A stretch of DNA of 64,000 nt from contig NZ_JACHNP010000001.1 of NCBI RefSeq assembly GCF_014206815.1, positions 1,764,456 to 1,828,455 on the forward strand, given 5' to 3'. The notes under the pieces were generated by a model. That model did not search any database and was not told where the DNA came from. It worked only from the letters and a program-made list of their open reading frames with translations. This document shows positions 25,807 through 34,600 of the stretch, in pieces; positions within the stretch are counted from its first letter, which is position 1, and every line of letters begins with the position of its first letter. The position numbers were made by a program, and so were the translations under genes. The stretch is from Xanthomonas sp. F10 (GTDB taxonomy: Bacteria > Pseudomonadota > Gammaproteobacteria > Xanthomonadales > Xanthomonadaceae).

Positions 25807-28800
25807 ATGCCGCCCCTTCCCTTCCCCGTTCCGCCGCTGCCCAAATCCGGCCAGCTCCGCGCGCACTGGCGCGCTCCCGCCTCCTCCACCGCACTGGCCT
25901 GGCACATCGCCTGCGCCGCGTCCGCGCACCGCGGGCCGTTGCTGGTGGTGGCCCGCGACAACCAGAGCGCGCATCAGCTCGAAGCCGACCTGCACAGCCT
26001 GCTCGGCGACGACGCCAGCCTGCCGGTGGTGCCGTTCCCGGATTGGGAAACCCTGCCCTATGACCAGTTCAGTCCGCACCCGGACATCGTCAGCCAGCGC
26101 CTGGCGGCGCTGCACCGGCTGCCGACGCTGACCCAGGGCATCGTGGTGGTGCCGGTACAGACGCTGATGCAGCGGGTGGCGCCGTTGCGCTACATCGTCG
26201 GCGGCAGTTTCGACCTGCGCGTGGGCCAGCGCCTGGACCTGGACGCGGAGAAGCGCCGGCTGGAAAGCGCCGGCTACCGCAACGTGCCGCAGGTGATGGA
26301 CCCCGGCGATTTCGCCGTGCGCGGCGGCCTGCTCGACGTGTACCCGATGGGCACCGATGCGCCGCTGCGGATCGAACTGCTGGACGAGGACATCGATTCG
26401 ATCCGCGCCTTCGACCCCGAATCGCAGCGCTCGCTGGACCATGTACAAGCGGTGCGCATGCTGCCCGGGCGCGAGGTGCCGATGGACGATGCCAGCGTGG
26501 AGCGGGTGCTCACGGCGCTGCGCGAGCGCTTCGACGTCGATACCCGGCGCAGCGCGCTGTACCAGGATCTGAAGGCCGGGCTGGCGCCGTCGGGCATCGA
26601 GTACTACCTGCCGCTGTTCTTCCAGGAGACGCGCAGCGGCGGCGCGCGCGAGGCCACCGCCACCCTGTTCGACTACCTGGGCGAGCACGTGCTGCCGCTG
26701 ATCGCCCCGGGCGTGGGCGCCGCGGCCGATGCATTCTGGACGCAGACCCAGGCCCGCTACGAGCAACGCCGCCATGACGTGGAGCGTCCGCTGCTGGCGC
26801 CGGAGGAGCTGTACCAGGCGCCGGATGCGCTGCGCGAGCGCCTCAACGGGCTGCCGCGCATCGACGTGTGGGCCGCCGACCATCCGCGCATCGACGAGGC
26901 GCAGGCCTTGGGCGACCAGCCGCTGCCGCCGCTGCCGGTGGCGGCCAAGGACGCCGCGCCGGCCGCGGCGCTGAAGAGCTTCCTCGACCACTACCCGGGA
27001 CGGGTGCTGATCGCCGCCGACTCACCGGGCCGCCGCGAGGCGCTGCTGGAAGTGTTGGCGGCTGCGGAACTGAAGCCGGAGGTGCTGCCGAACTTCGCCG
27101 CGTTTGTTCCTTCTCCCTCCGGGAGAAGGGGGAGCGAAGCGCCGGATGAGGGTGCGGCGCCTGCGCGGTCCTCATCCAAGAAGGCTGCTGCTTCGTCCGC
27201 GTCCTCAACCGCAGCGCAGGCAAAGCTCACTAGCGGTCGTACCCTCACCCCAACCCCTCTCTCAGAGGGAGAGGGGCTTTCTGCTGCGCGCTTCGCTATT
27301 GCGGTGGCACCGCTGGACGACGGCTTCGCGCTGGAGGCGCCGCGCATCGCGGTGCTGACCGAGCGCCAGTTGTTCCCCGAGCGCGCCAGCCAGCCGCGGC
27401 GCAGCCGGCGCGTGGGGCGCGAGCCGGAAGCGATCATCCGTGACCTGGGCGAGCTGTCCGAGGGCGCGCCGATCGTGCACGAGGACCACGGTGTCGGCCG
27501 CTACCGCGGGCTGATCGTGCTCGATGCCGGCGGCATGCCCGGCGAGTTCCTGGAAATCGAATACGCCAAGGGCGACCGGCTGTACGTGCCGGTGGCGCAA
27601 TTGCACCTGATCAGCCGCTACTCCGGCGCCTCGGCCGAGACCGCGCCGCTGCATTCGCTGGGCGGCGAGCAATGGACCAAGGCCAAGCGCAAGGCCGCCG
27701 AGAAGGTGCGCGACGTGGCCGCGGAGCTGCTGGAGATCCAGGCGCGCCGCCAGGCCCGTGCCGGACTGGCGCTGCAGGTGGACCGGGCGATGTACGAGCC
27801 GTTCGCCGCCGGTTTCCCGTTCGAGGAGACGCCCGACCAGTTGGCCGCGATCGACGCCACCCTGCGCGACCTGGCCAGCAGCCAGCCGATGGACCGCGTG
27901 GTCTGCGGCGACGTCGGCTTCGGCAAGACCGAGGTCGCGGTGCGCGCGGCCTTCGCCGCCGCCAGCGCCGGCAAGCAGGTGGCGGTGCTGGTGCCGACTA
28001 CGCTGCTGGCCGAACAGCACTACCGCAACTTCCGCGACCGCTTCGCCGACTATCCGCTCAAGGTCGAGGTGCTGTCGCGCTTCAAGAGCAGCAAGGAGAT
28101 CAAGGCCGAACTGGAGAAGGTGGCCGCCGGCAGCATCGACGTGATCGTCGGCACCCATCGCCTGCTGCAGCCCGACGTGAAGTTCAAGGACCTGGGCATG
28201 GTCATCGTCGACGAGGAGCAGCGCTTCGGCGTGCGCCAGAAGGAAGCGCTGAAGGCGCTGCGCGCCAACGTGCACCTGCTCACGCTCACCGCCACGCCGA
28301 TCCCGCGTACCTTGAACATGGCCATGGCCGGCCTGCGCGACCTGTCGATCATCGCCACCCCGCCGCCGAACCGGCTGGCGGTGCAGACCTTCGTCACCCA
28401 GTGGGACAACGCGCTGCTGCGCGAAGCCTTCCAGCGCGAACTGGCGCGCGGCGGCCAGCTGTACTTCCTGCACAACGACGTGGAGAGCATCGGCCGCATG
28501 CAGCGCGAGCTGAGCGAGCTGGTGCCGGAGGCACGAATCGGCATCGCCCACGGGCAGATGCCCGAGCGCGAGCTGGAAAAGGTGATGCTGGATTTCCAGA
28601 AGCAGCGCTTCAACGTGCTGCTGTCGACCACGATCATCGAATCGGGCATCGACATCCCCAACGCCAACACCATCGTCATCAACCGCGCCGACCGCTTCGG
28701 CCTGGCGCAGTTGCATCAATTGCGCGGCCGCGTGGGCCGCTCGCATCACCGCGCCTACGCCTATCTGCTGGTGCCTGACCGCCGCAGCATCACCCCGGAT

Positions 28801-29466
28801 GCGCAGAAGCGGCTGGACGCCATCGCCTCGATGGACGAACTGGGCGCGGGCTTCACACTCGCCACCCACGACCTGGAAATCCGCGGCGCCGGCGAACTGC
28901 TGGGCGAGGACCAGAGCGGGCAGATGGCCGAAGTCGGCTTCAGCCTGTACACCGAACTGCTGGAACGCGCGGTGCGCAGCATCCGCCAGGGCAAGCTGCC
29001 GGATCTGGACGCCGGCGAGGAAGCGCGCGGCGCCGAAGTGGAACTGCACGTGCCGGCGCTGATCCCCGACGATTACCTGCCGGACGTGCATACCCGCCTG
29101 ACCCTGTACAAGCGCATCTCCAGCGCCCGCGACAGCGACGGCCTGCGCGAACTGCAGGTGGAGATGATCGACCGCTTTGGCCTGCTGCCGGATCCGGTGA
29201 AGCACCTGTTCGCGATCGCCGAGCTGAAGCTGCAGGCCAACGCGCTGGGCATCCGCAAGCTGGAACTGGGCGAGCACGGCGGGCGCCTGGTGTTCGAAGC
29301 CAAGCCCAATGTGGATCCGATGACCATCATCCAGATGATCCAGAAGCAGCCCAAGCTGTACGCGATGGACGGCCCGGACAAGCTGAAGCTCAAACTGCCG
29401 CTGCCGGAAGCGGCCGACCGCTTCAACGCCGCGCGTGGCCTGCTGACCGCGTTGTCGCCACGCTGA
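25807..29466 (+). CDS. mfd: Mfd transcription-repair coupling factor with a repeat-derived insert
   Basis: A 1219-residue Mfd, the translocase that removes RNA polymerase stalled at DNA damage and recruits UvrA. Present in order: UvrB-homology module (PVVPFPDWETLPYDQFSPHPD), RNA polymerase interaction domain (GAPIVHEDHGVGRYRGL), helicase motifs with Walker A GDVGFGKTEVA and Walker B VDEEQRFG, TATPIPRTLNMA, and the C-terminal regulatory domain. It is about 70 residues longer than E. coli Mfd (1148). Residues 435-490 (SEAPDEGAAPARSSSKKAAAS and onwards, Ser/Ala/Pro rich) are encoded by an inserted palindromic element at 27109-27277 and fall in the non-catalytic domain 3, leaving the frame intact. 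Confidence 0.95.
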   Translation: MPPLPFPVPPLPKSGQLRAHWRAPASSTALAWHIACAASAHRGPLLVVARDNQSAHQLEADLHSLLGDDASLPVVPFPDWETLPYDQFSPHPDIVSQRLAALHRLPTLTQGIVVVPVQTLMQRVAPLRYIVGGSFDLRVGQRLDLDAEKRRLESAGYRNVPQVMDPGDFAVRGGLLDVYPMGTDAPLRIELLDEDIDSIRAFDPESQRSLDHVQAVRMLPGREVPMDDASVERVLTALRERFDVDTRRSALYQDLKAGLAPSGIEYYLPLFFQETRSGGAREATATLFDYLGEHVLPLIAPGVGAAADAFWTQTQARYEQRRHDVERPLLAPEELYQAPDALRERLNGLPRIDVWAADHPRIDEAQALGDQPLPPLPVAAKDAAPAAALKSFLDHYPGRVLIAADSPGRREALLEVLAAAELKPEVLPNFAAFVPSPSGRRGSEAPDEGAAPARSSSKKAAASSASSTAAQAKLTSGRTLTPTPLSEGEGLSAARFAIAVAPLDDGFALEAPRIAVLTERQLFPERASQPRRSRRVGREPEAIIRDLGELSEGAPIVHEDHGVGRYRGLIVLDAGGMPGEFLEIEYAKGDRLYVPVAQLHLISRYSGASAETAPLHSLGGEQWTKAKRKAAEKVRDVAAELLEIQARRQARAGLALQVDRAMYEPFAAGFPFEETPDQLAAIDATLRDLASSQPMDRVVCGDVGFGKTEVAVRAAFAAASAGKQVAVLVPTTLLAEQHYRNFRDRFADYPLKVEVLSRFKSSKEIKAELEKVAAGSIDVIVGTHRLLQPDVKFKDLGMVIVDEEQRFGVRQKEALKALRANVHLLTLTATPIPRTLNMAMAGLRDLSIIATPPPNRLAVQTFVTQWDNALLREAFQRELARGGQLYFLHNDVESIGRMQRELSELVPEARIGIAHGQMPERELEKVMLDFQKQRFNVLLSTTIIESGIDIPNANTIVINRADRFGLAQLHQLRGRVGRSHHRAYAYLLVPDRRSITPDAQKRLDAIASMDELGAGFTLATHDLEIRGAGELLGEDQSGQMAEVGFSLYTELLERAVRSIRQGKLPDLDAGEEARGAEVELHVPALIPDDYLPDVHTRLTLYKRISSARDSDGLRELQVEMIDRFGLLPDPVKHLFAIAELKLQANALGIRKLELGEHGGRLVFEAKPNVDPMTIIQMIQKQPKLYAMDGPDKLKLKLPLPEAADRFNAARGLLTALSPR
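27109..27277. repeat. Palindrome-bounded repeat element inserted in frame in mfd
   Basis: Left end: hairpin CCTTCTCCC-TCC-GGGAGAAGG then GCGCCGGATGAGGGTGCGG. Right end: GTACCCTCACCCCAACCCC and hairpin CCCCTCTC...GGGAGAGGGG. Copies with the same ends lie between pirin and cstA (52691-52838, 52879-53028). About 169 bp are added to mfd without stop codons or frame loss. Confidence 0.85.
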
Positions 29467-29471
29467 GCAAA

Positions 29472-29492
29472 ACGCGGGCGATCTGCCCGCGT
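29472..29492 (+). terminator. Stem-loop just after mfd
   Basis: 8-bp stem ACGCGGGC/GCCCGCGT with a 5-base loop, six bases after the mfd stop. A second stem (GCGACCGTG/CACGGTCGC, 29503-29531) follows. Neither has a T tract, so termination is only probable. Confidence 0.55.
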
Positions 29493-29623
29493 CTGCTCGC
29501 ATGCGACCGTGAGCTTCCGCCACACGGTCGCGGCACTCATCCCGTGCTGAAAGGCCGCCGCTACATGCGGAGGCGTAGGAGCGCGCCTGCCTCGCTGACC
29601 ACGCGACGCGACGGGTCTTCACG

Positions 29624-29641
29624 TGAAGACCGCGGCGGCAC
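29624..29641. promoter_or_regulatory. 18-bp perfect palindrome upstream of the chemotaxis operon
   Basis: GGTCTTCACGTGAAGACC is an uninterrupted perfect palindrome in the 445-bp mfd-STAS gap (29467-29911). It has the form of a dimeric regulator site; no known consensus is assigned. The rest of the gap holds the two stem-loops after mfd, the sigma-28-like promoter, and no gene I can support. Confidence 0.4.
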
Positions 29642-29809
29642 GTGCGGTCGCGCAGCTTTTTGACGCCTTCACACCCGCCGTGTTTGGCACGGCACGTGCA
29701 ACGACCTGGGAACCTACCCCGATCGGCGCGGTTGTGGGATGCGCATCCTGTCGCGGATCTGAACCACTCAGGCCGGTGTGCGGCATGCGAGACAAATGCG
29801 TCATTCACT

Positions 29810-29835
29810 TAAATATTTCCTGACCGCGCCGATAT
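29810..29835 (+). promoter_or_regulatory. Sigma-28 (FliA)-like promoter of the chemotaxis operon
   Basis: TAAA at 29810-29813 and GCCGATAT at 29828-29835 match the flagellar sigma-28 consensus TAAA-N15-GCCGATAA with a 14-base spacer and one mismatch in the -10 box. It lies 77 bases before the first gene of the chemotaxis cluster, in an AT-rich patch (TTAAATATTTCC). Confidence 0.7.
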
Positions 29836-29911
29836 CGCTGGTACCGAAGCCTAAACATGCCCTTCACGGCGTGCCGCCGGCTTTCCATTCGCCCACTGCC
29901 GGAGACCCGCC

Positions 29912-30232
29912 ATGCGCTCGACGCCCCCCGATGAACAGGACCTGCCGCTGCAGCTGAGCGTGGACGGCGACATGACCATCCGCCGTGCGGCCGAACTGAA
30001 GCCGCTGCTGCTGCCCGCGCTGGAGCATCCCGGCGGCCTGCGCCTGCAGCTGCAGGAGGTGACCGACATCGACGCCACCGGCGTGCAGCTGCTGCTGGCC
30101 ACCCAGGCCGCACTGCGCGCGCTGGGGCGGCCGTTCCAGCTGGAGGGCTGCAGCACCGCGGTCGGCGATGCGCTGGACCTGCTTGGCCTCGGCGACGCGT
30201 TCGAGCGCGTCGGCAACGACACCCTTCACTAA
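29912..30232 (+). CDS. STAS-domain protein heading the chemotaxis operon
   Basis: A 106-residue single STAS domain, related to anti-sigma antagonists and lipid-asymmetry MlaB proteins. The core strand and helix read LQLQEVTDIDATGVQLLLATQAAL near 46-69; where phosphorylatable members have Asp-Ser, this one has Asp-Ala-Thr-Gly, so Thr could be the target but regulation by phosphorylation is uncertain. It has GGAGA ahead of its ATG and ends 13 bases before cheA, so it is the first gene of the operon. STAS proteins next to cheA occur in some multi-receptor clusters; the role here is not known. Confidence 0.85.
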   Translation: MRSTPPDEQDLPLQLSVDGDMTIRRAAELKPLLLPALEHPGGLRLQLQEVTDIDATGVQLLLATQAALRALGRPFQLEGCSTAVGDALDLLGLGDAFERVGNDTLH

Positions 30233-30245
30233 TCGGCAGCACGAC

Positions 30246-32348
30246 ATGAATCTGGCCCAATTGCTGCAGACCTTCATCGCCGAGAGCCGCGACCTGCTCG
30301 AGGACATGGAACGCAACCTGCTGGAAGCCGAGCGCGGCGAAGCCGGTCCCGACGCGGTCAACGCGATCTTCCGCGCCGCCCACACCATCAAGGGCTCCGG
30401 CGGCCTGTTCGACCTGGCGCAGCTGGTCGGCTTCACCCACGTGGTGGAGAGCGTGCTGGACCTGGTGCGCGAGCACGCGGTCGCGCTGGATTCGGAACTG
30501 ATCCAACTGATGCTGGCCTGCTGCGATCACATCCGCGCGCTGGTGGAAGCGGCGGCCGGCGCCGAGGCAGACGAAGCCACGCTGGCCGCCGAGGGCGCAC
30601 CGCTGCTGGCACGCCTGCAGACCTACCTGCAGCCGGCCGCTGCACCGGCCGCCACGGCGAGCGCCACCGCGACAACGCCGGCAGTACCAGCCGCGCCTGC
30701 ACAGACCGGCTACTGGCGGATCTCGCTGCAGCTGTTCACCGACGCGCTGCGCTTCGGCAATTCGCCGCTGCACCTGATCCGCTGCCTGCGCAGCCTCGGC
30801 AGCCTGGAGGCGGTGCGTACCCGCCACGCGCGCGTGCCGGCGCTGCCGGACCTGGATCCGGAGGCGTGCTACCTGGGCTTCGACATCCTGCTGCGCAGCG
30901 ACGCGCAACAGGCCGCGATCGAGGACATCTTCGAGTTCGTGCGCGACGACTGCGACCTGCAGGTGTTGGCGGTGGAGCCGAACGGCGATGCCGCCAACCT
31001 GGACCTGCCACTGCTGGTGGCCGAAGCCGGCAGCCAGGCCAGCGCCGACGATTTCGCCGGGTTCGAAAGCGCCGCCGCCCCGGAGGCCGCGCCCGCCGCG
31101 GCCGCACCGGCCGTGGCCAGCGCGCCGGCCGCGGCCGCGGCCGCGAGCGCCGCCGCCAGCGCCGGCACCGCCAAGGCCGCGGGCGCACGCGGCGAAGGCG
31201 GCTCGATCCGCGTCGACGCCGACAAGCTCGACCGCATGATCGACCTGGTCGGCGAGCTGATCATCGCCGTCGCCAGCACCGGCGCCAACGCGCAACGCAC
31301 CGGCGACGCGCAGTTGCTGGAATCCACCTCGATCCTCGCCGGGCTGGTCGAGGAAGTGCGCGAAAGCGCGCTGCAACTGCGCATGGTCAAGATCGGCGGC
31401 ACCTTCAGCCGCTTCCACCGCGTGGTCCACGACGTCGCCCGCGAACTGGGCAAGGACATCGTGCTGGTGGTCAACGGCGAGGACACCGAGCTGGACAAGT
31501 CGGTGGTGGAGAAGATCGCCGATCCGCTGACCCACCTGGTGCGCAACGCCATGGACCACGGCATCGAACCGGCCGAGGTGCGCCAGGCGCGCGGCAAGCC
31601 GGTGCGCGGCACGGTGCGGCTCAACGCCTTCCACGATTCGGGCAGCATCGTCATCCAGATCAGCGACGACGGCGGCGGCCTCAACCGCGACCGGATCCTG
31701 GCCAAGGCGCTGGAACGCGGCCTGATCGAACCCGGCCGCCTGCTCTCGGACCGCGAGGTGTTCGCGCTGATCTTCGAGCCTGGCTTCTCCACCGCCGAGA
31801 AGGTCACCAACCTGTCCGGCCGCGGCGTCGGCATGGACGTGGTCAAGCGCAACATCGCCGCGCTGCGCGGCAGCGTCGACATCAGCAGCCAGCAGGACGT
31901 CGGTACCACCATCTCGGTGCGGCTGCCGCTGACCCTGGCGATCATCAACGGATTCCAGGTCGGGGTCGGCAAGTCGGTGTTCGTGGTGCCGCTGGACGTG
32001 GTCGAGGAATGCGTGGAGTTCGCGCCGAACTACCAGAGCGAGTACATCGACCTGCGCGGCAACGTGCTGCCCTACGTGCGCCTGCGCTCGCTGTTCGCGA
32101 TCGCCGGCGCGCCGCCGGCGCGCGAGAGCATCGTGGTGATCCGCCAGGGCTCGCAGCGTTTCGGCCTGGTGGTCGACACCCTGCTCGGCGAGTGGCAAAC
32201 GGTGATCAAGCCGCTTTCCAAGGTGTTCGCCCAGGTCAAGGGCATCAGCGGCTCCAGCATCCTCGGCAGCGGCGGGGTCGCGCTGATCCTGGACGTGCCG
32301 TCGCTGCTCGGCCAGTTGCAACCCGGCGCCGAATCGCTGGCGGCCTGA
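30246..32348 (+). CDS. cheA: Chemotaxis histidine kinase CheA
   Basis: A 700-residue CheA. P1 has phospho-acceptor His46 ([12 protein letters not shown]). Residues 155-250 form a second domain ([20 protein letters not shown]...), probably the P2-type regulator docking domain, followed by an Ala/Pro linker (about 275-318). Then come P3 dimerisation, the P4 kinase with [13 protein letters not shown] at 430-442, [17 protein letters not shown] and [14 protein letters not shown], and the P5 CheW-like domain. It phosphorylates CheB and presumably CheY/REC proteins in response to the three receptors downstream. No cheY lies in this cluster, so the response regulator must be the REC-EAL protein here or a CheY elsewhere. 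Confidence 0.96.
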   Translation: MNLAQLLQTFIAESRDLLEDMERNLLEAERGEAGPDAVNAIFRAAHTIKGSGGLFDLAQLVGFTHVVESVLDLVREHAVALDSELIQLMLACCDHIRALVEAAAGAEADEATLAAEGAPLLARLQTYLQPAAAPAATASATATTPAVPAAPAQTGYWRISLQLFTDALRFGNSPLHLIRCLRSLGSLEAVRTRHARVPALPDLDPEACYLGFDILLRSDAQQAAIEDIFEFVRDDCDLQVLAVEPNGDAANLDLPLLVAEAGSQASADDFAGFESAAAPEAAPAAAAPAVASAPAAAAAASAAASAGTAKAAGARGEGGSIRVDADKLDRMIDLVGELIIAVASTGANAQRTGDAQLLESTSILAGLVEEVRESALQLRMVKIGGTFSRFHRVVHDVARELGKDIVLVVNGEDTELDKSVVEKIADPLTHLVRNAMDHGIEPAEVRQARGKPVRGTVRLNAFHDSGSIVIQISDDGGGLNRDRILAKALERGLIEPGRLLSDREVFALIFEPGFSTAEKVTNLSGRGVGMDVVKRNIAALRGSVDISSQQDVGTTISVRLPLTLAIINGFQVGVGKSVFVVPLDVVEECVEFAPNYQSEYIDLRGNVLPYVRLRSLFAIAGAPPARESIVVIRQGSQRFGLVVDTLLGEWQTVIKPLSKVFAQVKGISGSSILGSGGVALILDVPSLLGQLQPGAESLAA

Positions 32349-32400
32349 GCCGTCGCGCCCGGTCATTCCCCCGCCGCACCCTTCATCAGGAATCCTTGTC

Positions 32401-34542
32401 ATGTCCCAGAACCGGACGCTCCTGTTCACGCTCCCGACGGCCGCCATCGTCGCCGTCGCCTTGCCTGCCGCCGCAGGCGTCGCGGCGCTGGCGCTGCCGC
32501 TGGCCGGTGGCCTCGCCTGGACGCTGGTCGCCGTGGCGACGCTGGCCGCCGCCGCAGTGCTGGGCCGCAGCGTACGCGCGGCGCAGCAAGCGGCCGCAGC
32601 CGCGCAGCGCGAACTGGAATTGGCCCGCACCGGCCTGCAGGCACTGGCGCTGGGCGAACTGGACCGCGTGGACGTGGCGGCGGCGGGCGGCAGCGAGATC
32701 GGCCAGGCCCTGCTCGCCGCGCAGCGGCCGCTGCGGCAGCTGCAGGCCGACGTGGCGCACATGACCAGTGCGCACGCCGCCGGCGACTGCGACGTGATGC
32801 TGGACGCGGCAAGCGCCAACGGCGCCTATCGCGTCGTGGCCGGCGACATCAATCAGCTGGTCGGCGGCCATATCGGCCTGTGCAAACAGGCGATCGACTG
32901 CGTGGGCGAGTTCGGCCGCGGCAACTTCTCCGCTCCGCTGGCCGCCTTCCCGGGCAAGAAGGCCTTCATCAACGACACCATCGAGCAGGTGCGGCGCAAC
33001 ATGCTCGGCCTGATCGCCGAGATGCGCCGCGTCTCCGAGCAGCACGAAGCCGGCGAGATCGACGCCAGCATCGACGGCGCGCACTTCCAGGGCGACTTCC
33101 GCAGCGTGGCCGAGGGCATCAACCGCATGGTCGGAAGCCACATCGCGGTCAAGAAGCAGGCGCTGGGCGTGGTCGCCGAGTTCGGCCGCGGCAATTTCGA
33201 CGCGGGCATGCCGCAGCTGCCCGGCAAGAAGGCCTTCATCAACGAGACCCTCGAGCAAGTGCGCGGCAACTTCAAGCGCCTGATCGGCGAGATCGCGCGC
33301 ATGTCCGAGGAGCACGACCGGGGCGACATCGACGTGCAGATCGACTGCACGCACCTGGACGGGCAGTTCTGCGCCATCGGCAAGGCCATCAACCGCATGG
33401 TCGCCGCGCACATCGCGGTCAAGAAGCAGGCGCTGAGCGTGGTCGCCGAGTTCGGCCGCGGCAACTTCGACGCGCCGATGCCGCAGTTGCCGGGCAAGAA
33501 GGCCTTCATCAACGAGATCATCGAACAGACCCGCGGCAACCTGCGCAGCGTCGGCGACGTGATCAAGGTCATGGGCGCGATGGCCGAGGGCGACCTCAGC
33601 CGCCAGGTGCAGGGCCAGTACGAGGGCGCCTTCGCCGACATGCAGCGCTACGTCAACGCCACCATCGACAAGCTCACCAGCATCGTCACCGAGGTCAACG
33701 GCAACGCCGCCACCCTGGCCAGCGCCGCCGAGGAACTGTCGGCGACCGCGCAGTCGCTGAGCCAGGCGGCCAGCGAGCAGGCCGCCGGCGTGGAGGAGAC
33801 CAGCGCCTCGCTGGAGCAGATGACCGGCTCGATCGCGCAGAACGCCGAGAACGCCAAGATCACCGACGGCATGGCCAGCAAGGCCTCGCGCGAGGCCGCC
33901 GAGAGCGGCGAGGCGGTACGCGCCACCGTCGCCGCGATGAAGGAGATCGCCCGCAAGATCGGCATCATCGACGACATCGCCTACCAGACCAACCTGCTGG
34001 CGCTGAATGCGGCGATCGAGGCCGCACGCGCCGGCGAGCACGGCAAGGGCTTCGCCGTGGTCGCCGCGGAGGTGCGCAAGCTGGCCGAGCGCAGCCAGGT
34101 GGCCGCGCACGAGATCGGCGATGTCGCCGGCACCAGCGTGACCCTGGCCGAGACCACCGGGCGCCTGCTCGGCGAGATGGAACCGTCGATCCGCCGCACC
34201 TCCGACCTGGTGCAGGAAATCACCGCCGCCTCCGAGGAGCAAAGCACGGGCGTCGGCCAGATCAACGCCGCCGTGGTTCAGCTCAGCCAGACAACACAGC
34301 AATCCGCTGCCAACGCTGAAGAATTGGCCGCCACGGCCGAAGAAGTAAGCAGCCAGGCAGAACAGTTGCAAACGCTCATGAGCTTCTTCACCACCGGCGC
34401 CACCACCTCCCCGGCACCGGCCCCACAACCGCGACGCCTGCCGATGTCGGCGCAGCGCGCCCCACGCGCCCGCAGCTTCGGTGGCCCGGCGGCCACCGCC
34501 CAGGCCGCGCGCCTGGAAGAAGCGGCGTTCGTTTCGTTCTGA
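32401..34542 (+). CDS. Chemoreceptor with three 90-residue poly-HAMP-like repeats
   Basis: A 713-residue methyl-accepting chemotaxis protein. The N-terminus has two hydrophobic segments (residues about 8-32 and 38-55) with almost no periplasmic loop, so it senses through the membrane or cytoplasm. Three tandem modules of exactly 90 residues follow (EFGRGNF at nucleotides 32908, 33178 and 33448, each followed by PGKKAFIN and GDID/GEID-type segments ending INRMV). The length fits a pair of HAMP domains each. The C-terminal signalling domain has the tip [19 protein letters not shown] and ends EEAAFVSF. No extracellular ligand domain is present. It is the first of three receptors in the operon. 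Confidence 0.9.
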   Translation: MSQNRTLLFTLPTAAIVAVALPAAAGVAALALPLAGGLAWTLVAVATLAAAAVLGRSVRAAQQAAAAAQRELELARTGLQALALGELDRVDVAAAGGSEIGQALLAAQRPLRQLQADVAHMTSAHAAGDCDVMLDAASANGAYRVVAGDINQLVGGHIGLCKQAIDCVGEFGRGNFSAPLAAFPGKKAFINDTIEQVRRNMLGLIAEMRRVSEQHEAGEIDASIDGAHFQGDFRSVAEGINRMVGSHIAVKKQALGVVAEFGRGNFDAGMPQLPGKKAFINETLEQVRGNFKRLIGEIARMSEEHDRGDIDVQIDCTHLDGQFCAIGKAINRMVAAHIAVKKQALSVVAEFGRGNFDAPMPQLPGKKAFINEIIEQTRGNLRSVGDVIKVMGAMAEGDLSRQVQGQYEGAFADMQRYVNATIDKLTSIVTEVNGNAATLASAAEELSATAQSLSQAASEQAAGVEETSASLEQMTGSIAQNAENAKITDGMASKASREAAESGEAVRATVAAMKEIARKIGIIDDIAYQTNLLALNAAIEAARAGEHGKGFAVVAAEVRKLAERSQVAAHEIGDVAGTSVTLAETTGRLLGEMEPSIRRTSDLVQEITAASEEQSTGVGQINAAVVQLSQTTQQSAANAEELAATAEEVSSQAEQLQTLMSFFTTGATTSPAPAPQPRRLPMSAQRAPRARSFGGPAATAQAARLEEAAFVSF

Positions 34543-34551
34543 TCCCTCTCC

Positions 34552-34579
34552 GTCCCGGCCTGTCAGGCCGGGGACTTTT
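34552..34579 (+). terminator. Terminator-like hairpin between first and second receptor genes
   Basis: Stem GTCCCGGCC / GGCCGGGGAC (one bulge) with loop TGTCA and then TTTT, ten bases after the first receptor's stop. Inside an operon it would act as a partial terminator, or protect the 3' end, lowering expression of the genes downstream. Confidence 0.7.
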
Positions 34580-34600
34580 CACCCGCACAGGTACACCGGC

